Shown here: in pieces, positions 1-6,354 of the stretch
Position numbering within the stretch: the first letter of the stretch is position 1
Layout of the letters: each line of letters starts with the position of its first letter
Program-made: the position numbers and the translations under genes
The notes under the pieces: generated by a model
The model's input: the letters and a program-made list of their open reading frames with translations, nothing else
The model's database searches: none
What the model was told of the DNA's origin: nothing
Assembly (NCBI GenBank): GCA_945483525.1
Contig: CALYRV010000027.1
Coordinates: forward strand, 1-17,892
DNA from: an uncultured Verrucomicrobiota bacterium
GTDB lineage: Bacteria; Verrucomicrobiota; Kiritimatiellia; RFP12; UBA1067
Reading direction: 5' to 3'
DNA: 17,892 nucleotides

Positions 1-819
1 ATCCTTTAAAGAGTAGATTTGCTTCGGGTTGTAGGCGAGCGACAACATAACCGATTCCGAGGTCTCAAACCATGCCTGCGGTCCATATACCTCTAACCCT
101 AAATCGGCAACAGCAGAAAGCACCCCTACACGTTTCTCGCCAGACAATGCCATCACCAATCCATCCAGCAAAGTGTGATTAACATTAAGCTTCGGATATC
201 GCGCCTGTATTTCTTCGGTTGATAGAAACGGATTTTCTTGCAACTCTACGACAAGATCCTTATAGTCACGAATTAATTCATTGACCGGATTCCTCCGCAT
301 GAACAATTGCCATGGTGCTTCAGATCCGAAAAACCTTGATCCAATAAATGATATGTTCGTTCGTTTGGGAAGATTTTCCGCCTGTACTTCAGTAAAGAAT
401 GGTGTCAATATAATGCGCTCGTTTGGCACGCCGTATTGTTCTTTCAAGACCTTCAAAGACTCTTCCTGTACAACATAATACCAATATCTATCTGGGTGTC
501 TTTTTATATGGCTTAGATTGTCATAATATAACGGAGAATCAACTTCATATATAAAAATCGGACAATCAACAAACTCGGCATAATTCGGACCAAAGTTATT
601 GAACGCTATGACCAACTCAGGATCAAAGTGCTTAAGTGCGTCTTTTATTCTTTTCGTTGTTGCTGGTCTTTCTCCATACGGTAATCCCCATGAATAGAAG
701 ACAAGAAGCTCATTCCCAGCTGACGCTAGTTGGTGAATAAAAGTTTCGTAGAAGCAGGGTAAGGGTGCGATTCCCCCGTCTCGTCGAATTGCATTCATTA
801 ATGATAAAAAGATTCGCAT
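1..819 (-). CDS. CgeB-like glycosyltransferase (partial, runs off left edge)
   Basis: Reading leftward from the ATG at 819, the frame stays open for 273 codons to the window edge, so the C-terminus is missing. The protein begins MRIFLSLMNAIRRDGG. Further on it contains VIAFNNFGPNYAEF, FIGSRFFGSE and, near the edge, YGPQAWFE followed by SLAYNPKQIYSLKD. A 'vYG..W' segment followed by a 'YN...iY' segment resembles the C-terminal half of CgeB / Glyco_trans_1_2 glycosyltransferases, which transfer sugars from nucleotide donors in the cytoplasm. GGAG lies about 7 bases before the ATG and supports this start. The first 22 bases overlap the end of the ketoisomerase gene, so it is probably the next gene of the same operon. 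Base composition is clearly AT-richer than in the sugar genes at the right of the window. The exact sugar is unknown, and the family call rests on motif resemblance only. Confidence 0.7.
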   Translation of the reverse strand, partial: MRIFLSLMNAIRRDGGIAPLPCFYETFIHQLASAGNELLVFYSWGLPYGERPATTKRIKDALKHFDPELVIAFNNFGPNYAEFVDCPIFIYEVDSPLYYDNLSHIKRHPDRYWYYVVQEESLKVLKEQYGVPNERIILTPFFTEVQAENLPKRTNISFIGSRFFGSEAPWQLFMRRNPVNELIRDYKDLVVELQENPFLSTEEIQARYPKLNVNHTLLDGLVMALSGEKRVGVLSAVADLGLEVYGPQAWFETSESVMLSLAYNPKQIYSLKD

Positions 820-1247
820 TTAGCATCTCCATCTGCATTAATCTGCGTAGAAAATTGTAGAAATGTCGTATAATCGCGTATGTAGTCTGCTTCGTCGTAA
901 TGTTCGCTCGCGAGTACCATCAGGACGGCATCCTTCGAGAAATCCCGCATCTCTCGCCAGACAAGGCCTTCAACCAGCAGTCCTTTCGTCGGCCAGTCAA
1001 GGCGGTGCGAACTTTTTGTTCCATCGGGCAATTCGCAATCGATGGTACAGGCTCCGGAAACACAGATGAGAACCTGTTTCAAAACCTTATGAGCATGCTT
1101 GCCCCGCACCGTACCGGGCGTCGTATCGAAGATGTAATACATCCGCTTCACTTCGAAGGGGACTTGATCGGACGAAGCTTCGAGCGGAATCAGCTTCCCT
1201 CGCTCGTCACCTTTGAACGCGAATTCAATCTCTTTGACCAGAGCCAT
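798..1247 (-). CDS. fdtA-like: dTDP-4-keto-6-deoxyglucose 3,4-ketoisomerase-like (FdtA/QdtA/WxcM-like cupin)
   Basis: A 149-residue single-domain cupin. Family hallmarks are RGKHAHK at residues 48-54, whose two histidines match the catalytic HxH of FdtA, and YDEADYIRDY at about 117-126 near the C-terminus. Known FdtA and QdtA enzymes move the keto group of dTDP-4-keto-6-deoxyglucose from C4 to C3, so that an aminotransferase can make a 3-amino-3,6-dideoxyhexose. The aminotransferase gene directly upstream provides that partner. I chose the ATG at 1247 rather than the in-frame start at 1262: it follows the upstream stop codon by 2 bases, and the GGGAGGG in the last codons of the upstream gene is well placed as its ribosome binding site. 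The C-terminus is about 10-15 residues longer than I expect for the family and overlaps the next gene. FdtA (galacto) and QdtA (gluco) products cannot be told apart by eye. Confidence 0.88.
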   Translation of the reverse strand: MALVKEIEFAFKGDERGKLIPLEASSDQVPFEVKRMYYIFDTTPGTVRGKHAHKVLKQVLICVSGACTIDCELPDGTKSSHRLDWPTKGLLVEGLVWREMRDFSKDAVLMVLASEHYDEADYIRDYTTFLQFSTQINADGDAKCESFYH

Positions 1248-1249
1248 CG

Positions 1250-2362
1250 TTAGCCCTCCCACGAATTGACGGCGGCAATGACCTGCGCGACCTCATCGTC
1301 CGTCAGGACCGGTGAAATCGGCAGCGAAAGCACTTCGCGGTGCATCGCCTCGGTAATCGGATACGAACACGCCGCCCATTCGGCATAGGCGCCTTGGTGA
1401 TGCGGAGCGGTCGGATAATGAATATTCGTCTGTACGCCATTCATCTCCAGGTGTTTCGCCAGCGACTCGCGATTCGCACACCGAATGACGAAGAGATGCC
1501 AAACATGAGAGAGAGAGGTATAGATGGAAGGTGTAGAATTTGGATCGCACGGGAGCTTGATGCGGGGATTGGTGATTCCTCGGCAATAACGCACGGCGAT
1601 TTCGGCACGTCGGGTGTTGTCGGCATCAAGATGCACGAGCTTCACATCCAGGATCGCTGCCTGCATTTCGTCGAGACGCGAGTTGACGCCCTTGTAGATA
1701 TGGTGATACTTACGATCGCTACCATAGTTGCCGAGCGCCCGAACTTTCGTGAGCAATACCTCATCGTTCGAGGTTACACCGCCTGCATCACCCATTGCGC
1801 CGAGATTCTTTCCGGGATAGAACGAAAATGCTGCGGCATCACCGAGATTACCCGTGCGACGACCCTGATAAGTTGCTCCGTGCGCTTGTGCAGCATCTTC
1901 GATGATCTTAAAACCGTACTTCTCGCGAAGTGCCCAAATCTTTGCCATCGGCACGGCCCGCCCATAAAGGTGAACGACCATCACCGCTTTTGTACGCGGG
2001 GTAATCGCCGCCTCGATCTTTTCGGGATCGATGCAGAAAGTTTCAGGATCCGGCTCGACGAGAACCGGTGTGCAACCGTTTTCACTGATGGCCAGAATCG
2101 TCGCGATGAACGTATTGGCAGGAACGATGATCTCATCGCCTGGACCAAAACCGTAGGCCTTGATGATGAGGTTCAAGGCATCGAGTCCGTTGGCAACGCC
2201 GACCGCACCTTTCGTGCCACAGTAAGCCGCGAAGTTCTGATCAAACCGCGCGTTCTCTTCACCTTGGAGGTACCAGCCGCGGTCGAGGATGCCCTTGATA
2301 CGCGCGTCGATTTCGCCGCGGAAGCGTTCGTTGATTTTCTGAAGATCGAGAAACTTGATCAT
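1250..2362 (-). CDS. fdtB-like: DegT/DnrJ/EryC1/StrS-family sugar aminotransferase (FdtB/QdtB-like)
   Basis: A full-length (370-residue) PLP-dependent nucleotide-sugar aminotransferase. [11 protein letters not shown] at 153-163 contains the conserved Asp that holds the PLP ring nitrogen. [15 protein letters not shown] at about 180-194 carries the PLP-binding lysine, K185. The N-terminus KFLDLQKIN is typical of DegT family members that act on dTDP-sugars. Paired with the ketoisomerase just downstream (2 bases between its stop and the next ATG), the likely reaction is transamination of dTDP-3-keto-6-deoxyhexose with glutamate, giving dTDP-Fuc3N or dTDP-Qui3N. An AGGA sits about 9 bases before the ATG. 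The usual third enzyme, an N-acyltransferase for the new amine, is not seen in the window; it may lie beyond the left edge or the amine may stay free. The family call is firm; the exact sugar is inferred from context. Confidence 0.92.
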   Translation of the reverse strand: MIKFLDLQKINERFRGEIDARIKGILDRGWYLQGEENARFDQNFAAYCGTKGAVGVANGLDALNLIIKAYGFGPGDEIIVPANTFIATILAISENGCTPVLVEPDPETFCIDPEKIEAAITPRTKAVMVVHLYGRAVPMAKIWALREKYGFKIIEDAAQAHGATYQGRRTGNLGDAAAFSFYPGKNLGAMGDAGGVTSNDEVLLTKVRALGNYGSDRKYHHIYKGVNSRLDEMQAAILDVKLVHLDADNTRRAEIAVRYCRGITNPRIKLPCDPNSTPSIYTSLSHVWHLFVIRCANRESLAKHLEMNGVQTNIHYPTAPHHQGAYAEWAACSYPITEAMHREVLSLPISPVLTDDEVAQVIAAVNSWEG

Positions 2363-2386
2363 GATTATGTTCCTAACTTAGCGTGC

Positions 2387-3472
2387 CTACCAAAGTAACA
2401 ATGTGATAAATAAGACGGTTATAAGCGCGAGGAGAAATCCAAGGCGGAAGGTCCAGGTGCGATACTTGCAAAACTTGTGGTAGAACCGATTCTGCGAATG
2501 AACGTCCTGTGCCAAAGAAAGCATATCCTTAAAGGTGAAGCCAGCGTTCCTCCTAAGAAGATCGGCCTGTGACCGCTCGTTCATCAGCCGAATGATTCGC
2601 CTCAGGCCCCACAGCCGCTTGTCGTACTGGTCTGATGTCAATGCAATTCGTGCAAGCCAAAAGGACACCGTCTCAGGGGTAACTGATGCTGACTTCACAA
2701 GCTCGAGATGGCCGAATAGTCGCAAAAAAGTCGAGACATCATTACCGATCAAGCGATCTGCATAATCCAGAAGCAAAGAGACCTCCGCCGATTCGCGCGT
2801 CTTCGTGACTTGTGAACGATTCGAAGCCCCCGCGCTCTTTCCTCTGCGATTCACCCTGTAGCGCATCAGCGGCGTTCGTGCGAAGGAAAATCTGTGAGCC
2901 GAGGTTATCGTGAGATTCATGGCCGAATCGGAGTGCTGGAGGAATCCCTCGTCCAAAGGCCACATCGCCGCGAACATCTCTCTGCGCATCGTCAGCCCTG
3001 GCGACGGTAGACAGTTCCGGTGTATAAACATCTCTGCGAAGAGATGTTCGTGCGGAACATGTCGCGGCAATTCGAAGCGTCTCTCGAGCGGGCGACCTTC
3101 CTCGTCAATCTCCGTAAGGTTCGTATAGGCAGCGGCAAGTTGAGGATCCTCGGCAAAAAGGGACTTCATCTCGGCAACAAGCGTCGGTTCCGGCTCGTCA
3201 TCCGAGGCGACGAAGCAAACAAGTTCGCCGCATGAGCATGTAAACGCATCATTCAGCCCAGCAGCAACACCCCTGTTGACGTCATGTCGGATTAGTTTGA
3301 TACGAGGATCCCCATACTGCGCAGCAATTTCGGCCGTCCTGTCCGACGAACTATCATCAACAAGAACCAACTCCCAATCCGGATCAGTTTGTCTTAACAC
3401 GCAATCAAGAAAGCGCTCGATGAAGCGTTCATGGTTGTATGCTGGGCAGAGAAAAGAGAATCGCGTGCTCAT
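2387..3472 (-). CDS. Family 2 glycosyltransferase with C-terminal membrane segment
   Basis: A 361-residue GT-A fold glycosyltransferase. It opens with FSFLCPAYNHERFIERFLDCVL. VDDSSSDRT at about 38-46 is the nucleotide-binding acidic motif, and ASDDE at about 89-93 is the DXD-like metal-binding motif. The last ~19 residues (LGFLLALITVLFITLLLW) are strongly hydrophobic and would anchor it to the inner membrane, where it would extend a lipid-linked glycan. I chose the ATG at 3472, not the frame's first start at 3529, because it shares ATGA with the stop of the upstream glycosyltransferase and has a purine-rich GGAGGGGG shortly before it. The added N-terminal residues of the longer reading would lie wholly inside the upstream gene. 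The aminotransferase gene follows after 24 bases. Donor and acceptor cannot be deduced. Confidence 0.9.
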   Translation of the reverse strand: MSTRFSFLCPAYNHERFIERFLDCVLRQTDPDWELVLVDDSSSDRTAEIAAQYGDPRIKLIRHDVNRGVAAGLNDAFTCSCGELVCFVASDDEPEPTLVAEMKSLFAEDPQLAAAYTNLTEIDEEGRPLERRFELPRHVPHEHLFAEMFIHRNCLPSPGLTMRREMFAAMWPLDEGFLQHSDSAMNLTITSAHRFSFARTPLMRYRVNRRGKSAGASNRSQVTKTRESAEVSLLLDYADRLIGNDVSTFLRLFGHLELVKSASVTPETVSFWLARIALTSDQYDKRLWGLRRIIRLMNERSQADLLRRNAGFTFKDMLSLAQDVHSQNRFYHKFCKYRTWTFRLGFLLALITVLFITLLLW

Positions 3473-4512
3473 GCCTGCCCCCTCCGCGTAAAGAAAATCT
3501 TGCGTACGCTCAGGCGCAGAAGTAACCAAAGTAACTTAAGCGTGTTCCCGTATCGACTGGATTTTTTAACTAGAATCCAGACGTTGAGATCTGCGCTATC
3601 TAGTGCACTTGCGTATCGGTCAAGGGTGCTCTCCGTATAATCAAAAGGCAGGCATAGGAGCAGACTCCTGGACCGAGCGCATCGCACATAGGCAAGCCAT
3701 TGTGGAGGAACCTCAAATGGATATCGCCGTGCTTCATTGATGAGCGCATCGAACGAATTGTAGATTATTCTCTCAACCCTGCGACGGGATGCCTGACGAT
3801 CTCTTCTCTTACGCGATTTCCGTCCCGACCGGGTTATGCTCGACTTATTGATCCGTTGCTGAACACATCGCTCGGGAACGCAAATAATATCCCCCAACAA
3901 ACTCGCTCTCCATGAAAACACCACGTCTTCGGCAATGGACGACTCGGATATTTCCGAAAGCGCAGTTACATCGCGCCGGTAAGCAGCCATCGCTCCAATC
4001 AGCATAACGAATGAAACGTCATCGCCCGGATTCTGCGACGTTGTGAGCTGCCCCCCTTGATATCGAGGGTAAATTTTCGGTTCGTCAACGGCATGGGAAT
4101 CCTCGATCTCATGTCCTTCCTCATCAATCGCAACAGCACTTACACCAATTGCCGACGCAGATGGATATCGTTGGATGTAATCAGCTGTAACGCGCAATCG
4201 ATTTGGAAGAGAAATGTCATCACCTCCTTGTGTGATAATCCAGTCACCGTGACATAACGCACAGGCTTTGCGCATATGCGCACCGATGCCGAGGTTGCAC
4301 TTGTTCTCATTGATGACAACCCGATGAGGGCCGCGGTAATCGCGCACACAATCTCTCACAATCTCAATGGTGCCATCATTCGACGCATCGTCTGATATGA
4401 CAATCTCCAGGTTCACATAGTCCTGCGACAATGCCGACATAACCGCTTCTCGAACAAAGCGGACCTGACGATAAGTCAAAATCAGGAGAGATAGGAGCGG
4501 CTCCTCGTTCAT
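3469..4512 (-). CDS. Family 2 glycosyltransferase
   Basis: A 347-residue GT2 enzyme. LLSLLILTYRQVRFVREAVMSALSQDY starts the Rossmann-like donor domain. VISDDASNDGT at 38-48 is the nucleotide-binding motif, and TQGGDDISLPNRL at about 94-106 contains the metal-binding acidic pair. The C-terminal third is rich in Arg and Lys, including the run SGRKSRKRRDRQASRRR, which may bind the membrane surface. A good ribosome binding site (GGAG in TTGGAGAAAAG) lies about 8 bases before the ATG. It is the first intact sugar gene downstream of the accessory island and ends in an ATGA overlap with the next glycosyltransferase, so the two should be translated together. Its original promoter may have been lost when the island arrived; the nearest promoter-like site upstream is at 5999. 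The sugar it transfers is unknown. Confidence 0.9.
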   Translation of the reverse strand: MNEEPLLSLLILTYRQVRFVREAVMSALSQDYVNLEIVISDDASNDGTIEIVRDCVRDYRGPHRVVINENKCNLGIGAHMRKACALCHGDWIITQGGDDISLPNRLRVTADYIQRYPSASAIGVSAVAIDEEGHEIEDSHAVDEPKIYPRYQGGQLTTSQNPGDDVSFVMLIGAMAAYRRDVTALSEISESSIAEDVVFSWRASLLGDIICVPERCVQQRINKSSITRSGRKSRKRRDRQASRRRVERIIYNSFDALINEARRYPFEVPPQWLAYVRCARSRSLLLCLPFDYTESTLDRYASALDSADLNVWILVKKSSRYGNTLKLLWLLLRLSVRKIFFTRRGQA

Positions 4513-4530
4513 GTCTTTTCTCCAAAAGTC

Positions 4531-4617
4531 CTAAATCCAACACCTAAGCTGCCCGACGGCGCTGCAATTGCCGCCAAGCGAAAGAATGATGTCGAAATCG
4601 TTGCGTTTAAGTTTCAT
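4531..4617 (-). pseudogene. 5' stub resembling a DUF1796 (papain-like cysteine peptidase family) gene
   Basis: This 28-codon reading frame begins MKLKRNDFDIILSLGG and continues NCSAVGQLR before ending CWI-stop. The segment FDIILSLGGNC...QLR resembles the beginning of DUF1796 proteins, which open with 'fDvviSLGsnC...QL+' and carry the proposed catalytic Cys there. The rest of the roughly 200-residue domain is absent: the frame stops, and a GT2 gene begins 19 bases later. GAGG lies about 8 bases before its ATG, so the stub could still be translated. Genes of this family occur in surface-polysaccharide clusters, so I infer a former cluster gene cut away by a deletion at the edge of the accessory island. 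With only ~20 informative residues, a small genuine peptide cannot be excluded. Confidence 0.45.
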
Positions 4618-4757
4618 TCCGTCAACCTCGCATTCCTTCCTCTCATGAGATACCAAATACCCATAGGCCAAATATGTTGATGCGAGCAGTGCATCCCGCG
4701 CGCGAGCATCGCCTCCAGTTCGTCCGGAGTCGGAATCTTCACCGCCGTATCGGTCAT
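4614..4757 (-). CDS. Small ORF of unknown function coupled to the DUF1016 gene (47 aa)
   Basis: The start is coupled to the upstream DUF1016 gene: the last stop base and this ATG share TAATG, with AAAGGTGG about 5 bases before it as a good ribosome binding site. The peptide begins MTDTAVKIPTPDELEAMLAR, a soluble helix-forming sequence, and then becomes Trp- and Met-rich (HIWPMGIWYLMRG) before ending. Its TGA overlaps the ATG of the DUF1796-like stub. I do not recognise it. The change of character half-way through suggests that a longer gene was joined to unrelated sequence, so it may be the 5' part of a truncated gene. The start signals are convincing; its functional status is not. Confidence 0.4.
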   Translation of the reverse strand: MTDTAVKIPTPDELEAMLARGMHCSHQHIWPMGIWYLMRGRNARLTE

Positions 4758-5953
4758 TAGAGTCCACCTTTCTGACCGGAGAAGGACCGAGGACCTTTCT
4801 GGGAGCTTGATTCCTTCTTCATAAATTCACAGTATTCATCAAGGGACTTTTTGATGACCTCCGCGGGAATCAAGAGACGCTTGTATTCAGCTACCATAAT
4901 GGGGCTTAGGTTGCTGTCAAGCGTATATTTAACTTCTGTGCCATCGGCTGACGGGCAAAGCAAGAGCCCGACGGATGGATTCTCATGGGGGCGTTTGACA
5001 TCCCGATCAAGTGCAGCAAGATAGACATTCATCTTGCTGATAAATTCCGGTTTGAACTCTACTGCCTTAAGCTCAACATCAACAAGGCAGTTAAGCCCTC
5101 GATGATAGAAAAGCAGATCAATCCGCTTATCTTTGGCGCCAACCTTGACATGGTACTCATCACCCATATAGAGGTAATCTTTACCAAGTTCAAGGATAAA
5201 CTGCTTCATATGATTGAGGATTTCGCGCCTAAGTTTCGGCTCGGTGTGCTTTTCCGGGAGCCCCAGAAACTCAAGAAACACTTTATCCTTCATCATGAAC
5301 TCAGCATCGGGATACTTCTCTCGAAGCGTCTTCGTGACACGCTTCTCTTTGCTCATGACCGATTCGTATGCTTGAGAGACAATTGCACGACGCAGTTGCA
5401 TCTGAGTCATGCGCTCGCGCATCGAATAAAGAATGTAGAAAACTTTTTCTTCAAGACTGCGGCAACGCGCAATAATTTCAATGTGATTCGTAAATGTAAT
5501 CAAGGCAAGAAACTCCGGCATCTCCGGAATATTCAAACACCCTTTAGATTCATTTGCAGTTACCAACTGCAAACCATCAATCCTCTTTGAATCGTCCTTT
5601 GCAGTTGCCAACTGCAAATTCGAAGGCGCCTTGGGTAGAATGAACTCCTGCAACTTCAGTCGATCGACAATCTTGGCGAATTCCGGCGTTGAGTAAATCT
5701 TATAAAACTCAACCATATTGTAGATTTGTCGTTGCCCGAATCCTCGCAGTTTTGGATAACGCGTCTTGACGTAATCACAGAATTGAAGGACAGATCCAGC
5801 ATTCCACGCTTTCGATGCAACTCGATCGGCAACATACGCACCGACAGCCCAATATGTTGATACGGTTGCATAATTCAAGAATCCGATCACCTCATTCCGT
5901 CGATTGCGGATATAGGCGCAGATTTGCTCAAATTCTTTATCGAGTTTCTTCAT
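4757..5953 (-). CDS. DUF1016 / YhcG-family PDDEXK nuclease-like protein
   Basis: A 398-residue protein matching the two-part YhcG (DUF1016) architecture. The N-terminal helical domain, about 15-100, includes NYATVSTYWAVGAYVADR and LRGFGQRQIYNMVEFY. The C-terminal PDDEXK-like nuclease domain, about 220-375, has the acidic residue in KRIDLLFYHRGLNCL (D279) and the ELK of VDVELKAVEF (E294, K296). Members are presumed nucleic-acid-binding or cleaving proteins and often sit in mobile or defence islands; the substrate is unclear. Between the domains (residues 111-134) is a low-complexity insertion with two copies of LQL(A/V)TA, encoded by two DNA palindromes. An extended -10 promoter lies about 46 bases upstream of the ATG. 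The Shine-Dalgarno is weak. The stop is coupled to the next small ORF through TAATG. Family call confident; function inferred. Confidence 0.85.
   Translation of the reverse strand: MKKLDKEFEQICAYIRNRRNEVIGFLNYATVSTYWAVGAYVADRVASKAWNAGSVLQFCDYVKTRYPKLRGFGQRQIYNMVEFYKIYSTPEFAKIVDRLKLQEFILPKAPSNLQLATAKDDSKRIDGLQLVTANESKGCLNIPEMPEFLALITFTNHIEIIARCRSLEEKVFYILYSMRERMTQMQLRRAIVSQAYESVMSKEKRVTKTLREKYPDAEFMMKDKVFLEFLGLPEKHTEPKLRREILNHMKQFILELGKDYLYMGDEYHVKVGAKDKRIDLLFYHRGLNCLVDVELKAVEFKPEFISKMNVYLAALDRDVKRPHENPSVGLLLCPSADGTEVKYTLDSNLSPIMVAEYKRLLIPAEVIKKSLDEYCEFMKKESSSQKGPRSFSGQKGGL
5553..5573. repeat. In-frame palindrome, copy 1 of 2 (encodes LQLVTA)
   Basis: Perfect 9-base inverted repeats TTTGCAGTT and AACTGCAAA are separated by ACC. 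The copy lies inside the DUF1016 gene and reads GLQLVTAN in the protein. The second copy begins 45 bases away (15 codons), in the same reading frame. Confidence 0.85.
5598..5618. repeat. In-frame palindrome, copy 2 of 2 (encodes LQLATA)
   Basis: Identical to copy 1 except at one central base (spacer GCC instead of ACC). The arms TTTGCAGTT and AACTGCAAA are perfect. It reads NLQLATAK in the protein, in the same frame as copy 1. It falls in the hinge between the two domains of the DUF1016 protein, a place where inserted codons are likely tolerated. Confidence 0.85.
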
Positions 5954-5998
5954 CCTAGACTTCGAAATTCTTCAAACGATACCACCATAACGCCCAAT

Positions 5999-6007
5999 AT
6001 TATATCA
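5999..6007 (-). promoter_or_regulatory. Extended -10 promoter for the DUF1016 gene
   Basis: On the minus strand the site reads TGATATAAT, a perfect consensus hexamer with the TG of an extended -10. No good -35 is visible: about 17 bases upstream lies GGGCGG, inside the end of the small upstream gene, as expected when an extended -10 compensates. It would place a transcript start near 5992 and a leader of about 40 bases. The same motif precedes other genes here. Confidence 0.6.
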
Positions 6008-6314
6008 AACATTCAGGACACCCGCCCGTCTTCGAAGCGCCGCGAACGAACAACTCGCGACGGCGCGCATTGAGGTAGGTCTTCAGGAATTCCCGCTGAA
6101 GCGCTGTAAGATACGGCGTGTCCGCAATCAGCGCCTGATCGTCGATTTCCGCGCCGTTAATCGATCCGTAAAGCTCGCACCACAGGCAATCCAGAAAGCC
6201 CGACCTTTCTTCCAACCCCTGCTTGAAGGCATCAAGATCATGTTGGAGATATCCAGGAAGCGCACACTCCAGTTCCGGCCGCTTGGGCAACGACAGTATC
6301 TCAGATCTTGACAT
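6000..6314 (-). CDS. Small protein of unknown function, paired with the HipA-like gene
   Basis: A 104-residue soluble protein starting MSRSEILSLPKRPELECALPGY. The middle (LDAFKQGLEERSGFLDCLWCELYGSINGAEID) looks helical, and the C-terminus ends with closely spaced cysteines (TGGCPECLI). I recall similar small proteins encoded next to HipA-like genes on mobile DNA of gut bacteria, but cannot name a family. It lies directly downstream of the HipA-like kinase in the same direction. A separate extended -10 site between them, at 6342-6350, may give it its own transcript. The start is uncertain: neither the ATG at 6314 nor the in-frame TTG at 6320 has a visible Shine-Dalgarno. By position it could be an antitoxin or cofactor of the kinase; this is inference only. 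Confidence 0.65.
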   Translation of the reverse strand: MSRSEILSLPKRPELECALPGYLQHDLDAFKQGLEERSGFLDCLWCELYGSINGAEIDDQALIADTPYLTALQREFLKTYLNARRRELFVRGASKTGGCPECLI

Positions 6315-6341
6315 TATCAATTGACTATTATTACATCAATA

Positions 6342-6350
6342 ATTATATCA
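6342..6350 (-). promoter_or_regulatory. Extended -10 promoter for the small 104-aa gene
   Basis: TGATATAAT on the minus strand, starting about 5 bases after the stop codon of the HipA-like gene and about 28 bases before the ATG of the small gene. No clear -35 is visible. It is identical to the sites at 5999, 7808 and 16123. The transcript start would be near 6335, giving a leader of about 20 bases without a Shine-Dalgarno. Confidence 0.55.
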
Positions 6351-6354
6351 AAAC

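Noticed and set aside
3027..3048. Perfect 9-base inverted repeat with a 4-base loop in a GT2 gene
   Set aside because: It lies in well-conserved coding sequence (HLFAEMF) and no T-run follows; most likely a chance of codon choice.
4985..5590. Plus-strand 201-codon frame inside the DUF1016 gene
   Set aside because: Mirror of a gene with clear motifs on the other strand; no ribosome binding site and no recognisable domain.
4670..5860. Shared 11-mer ATCAACATATT in the DUF1016 gene and the small ORF, as a possible recombination footprint
   Set aside because: An 11-base match within more than a kilobase is expected fairly often by chance, and the flanks do not align well.
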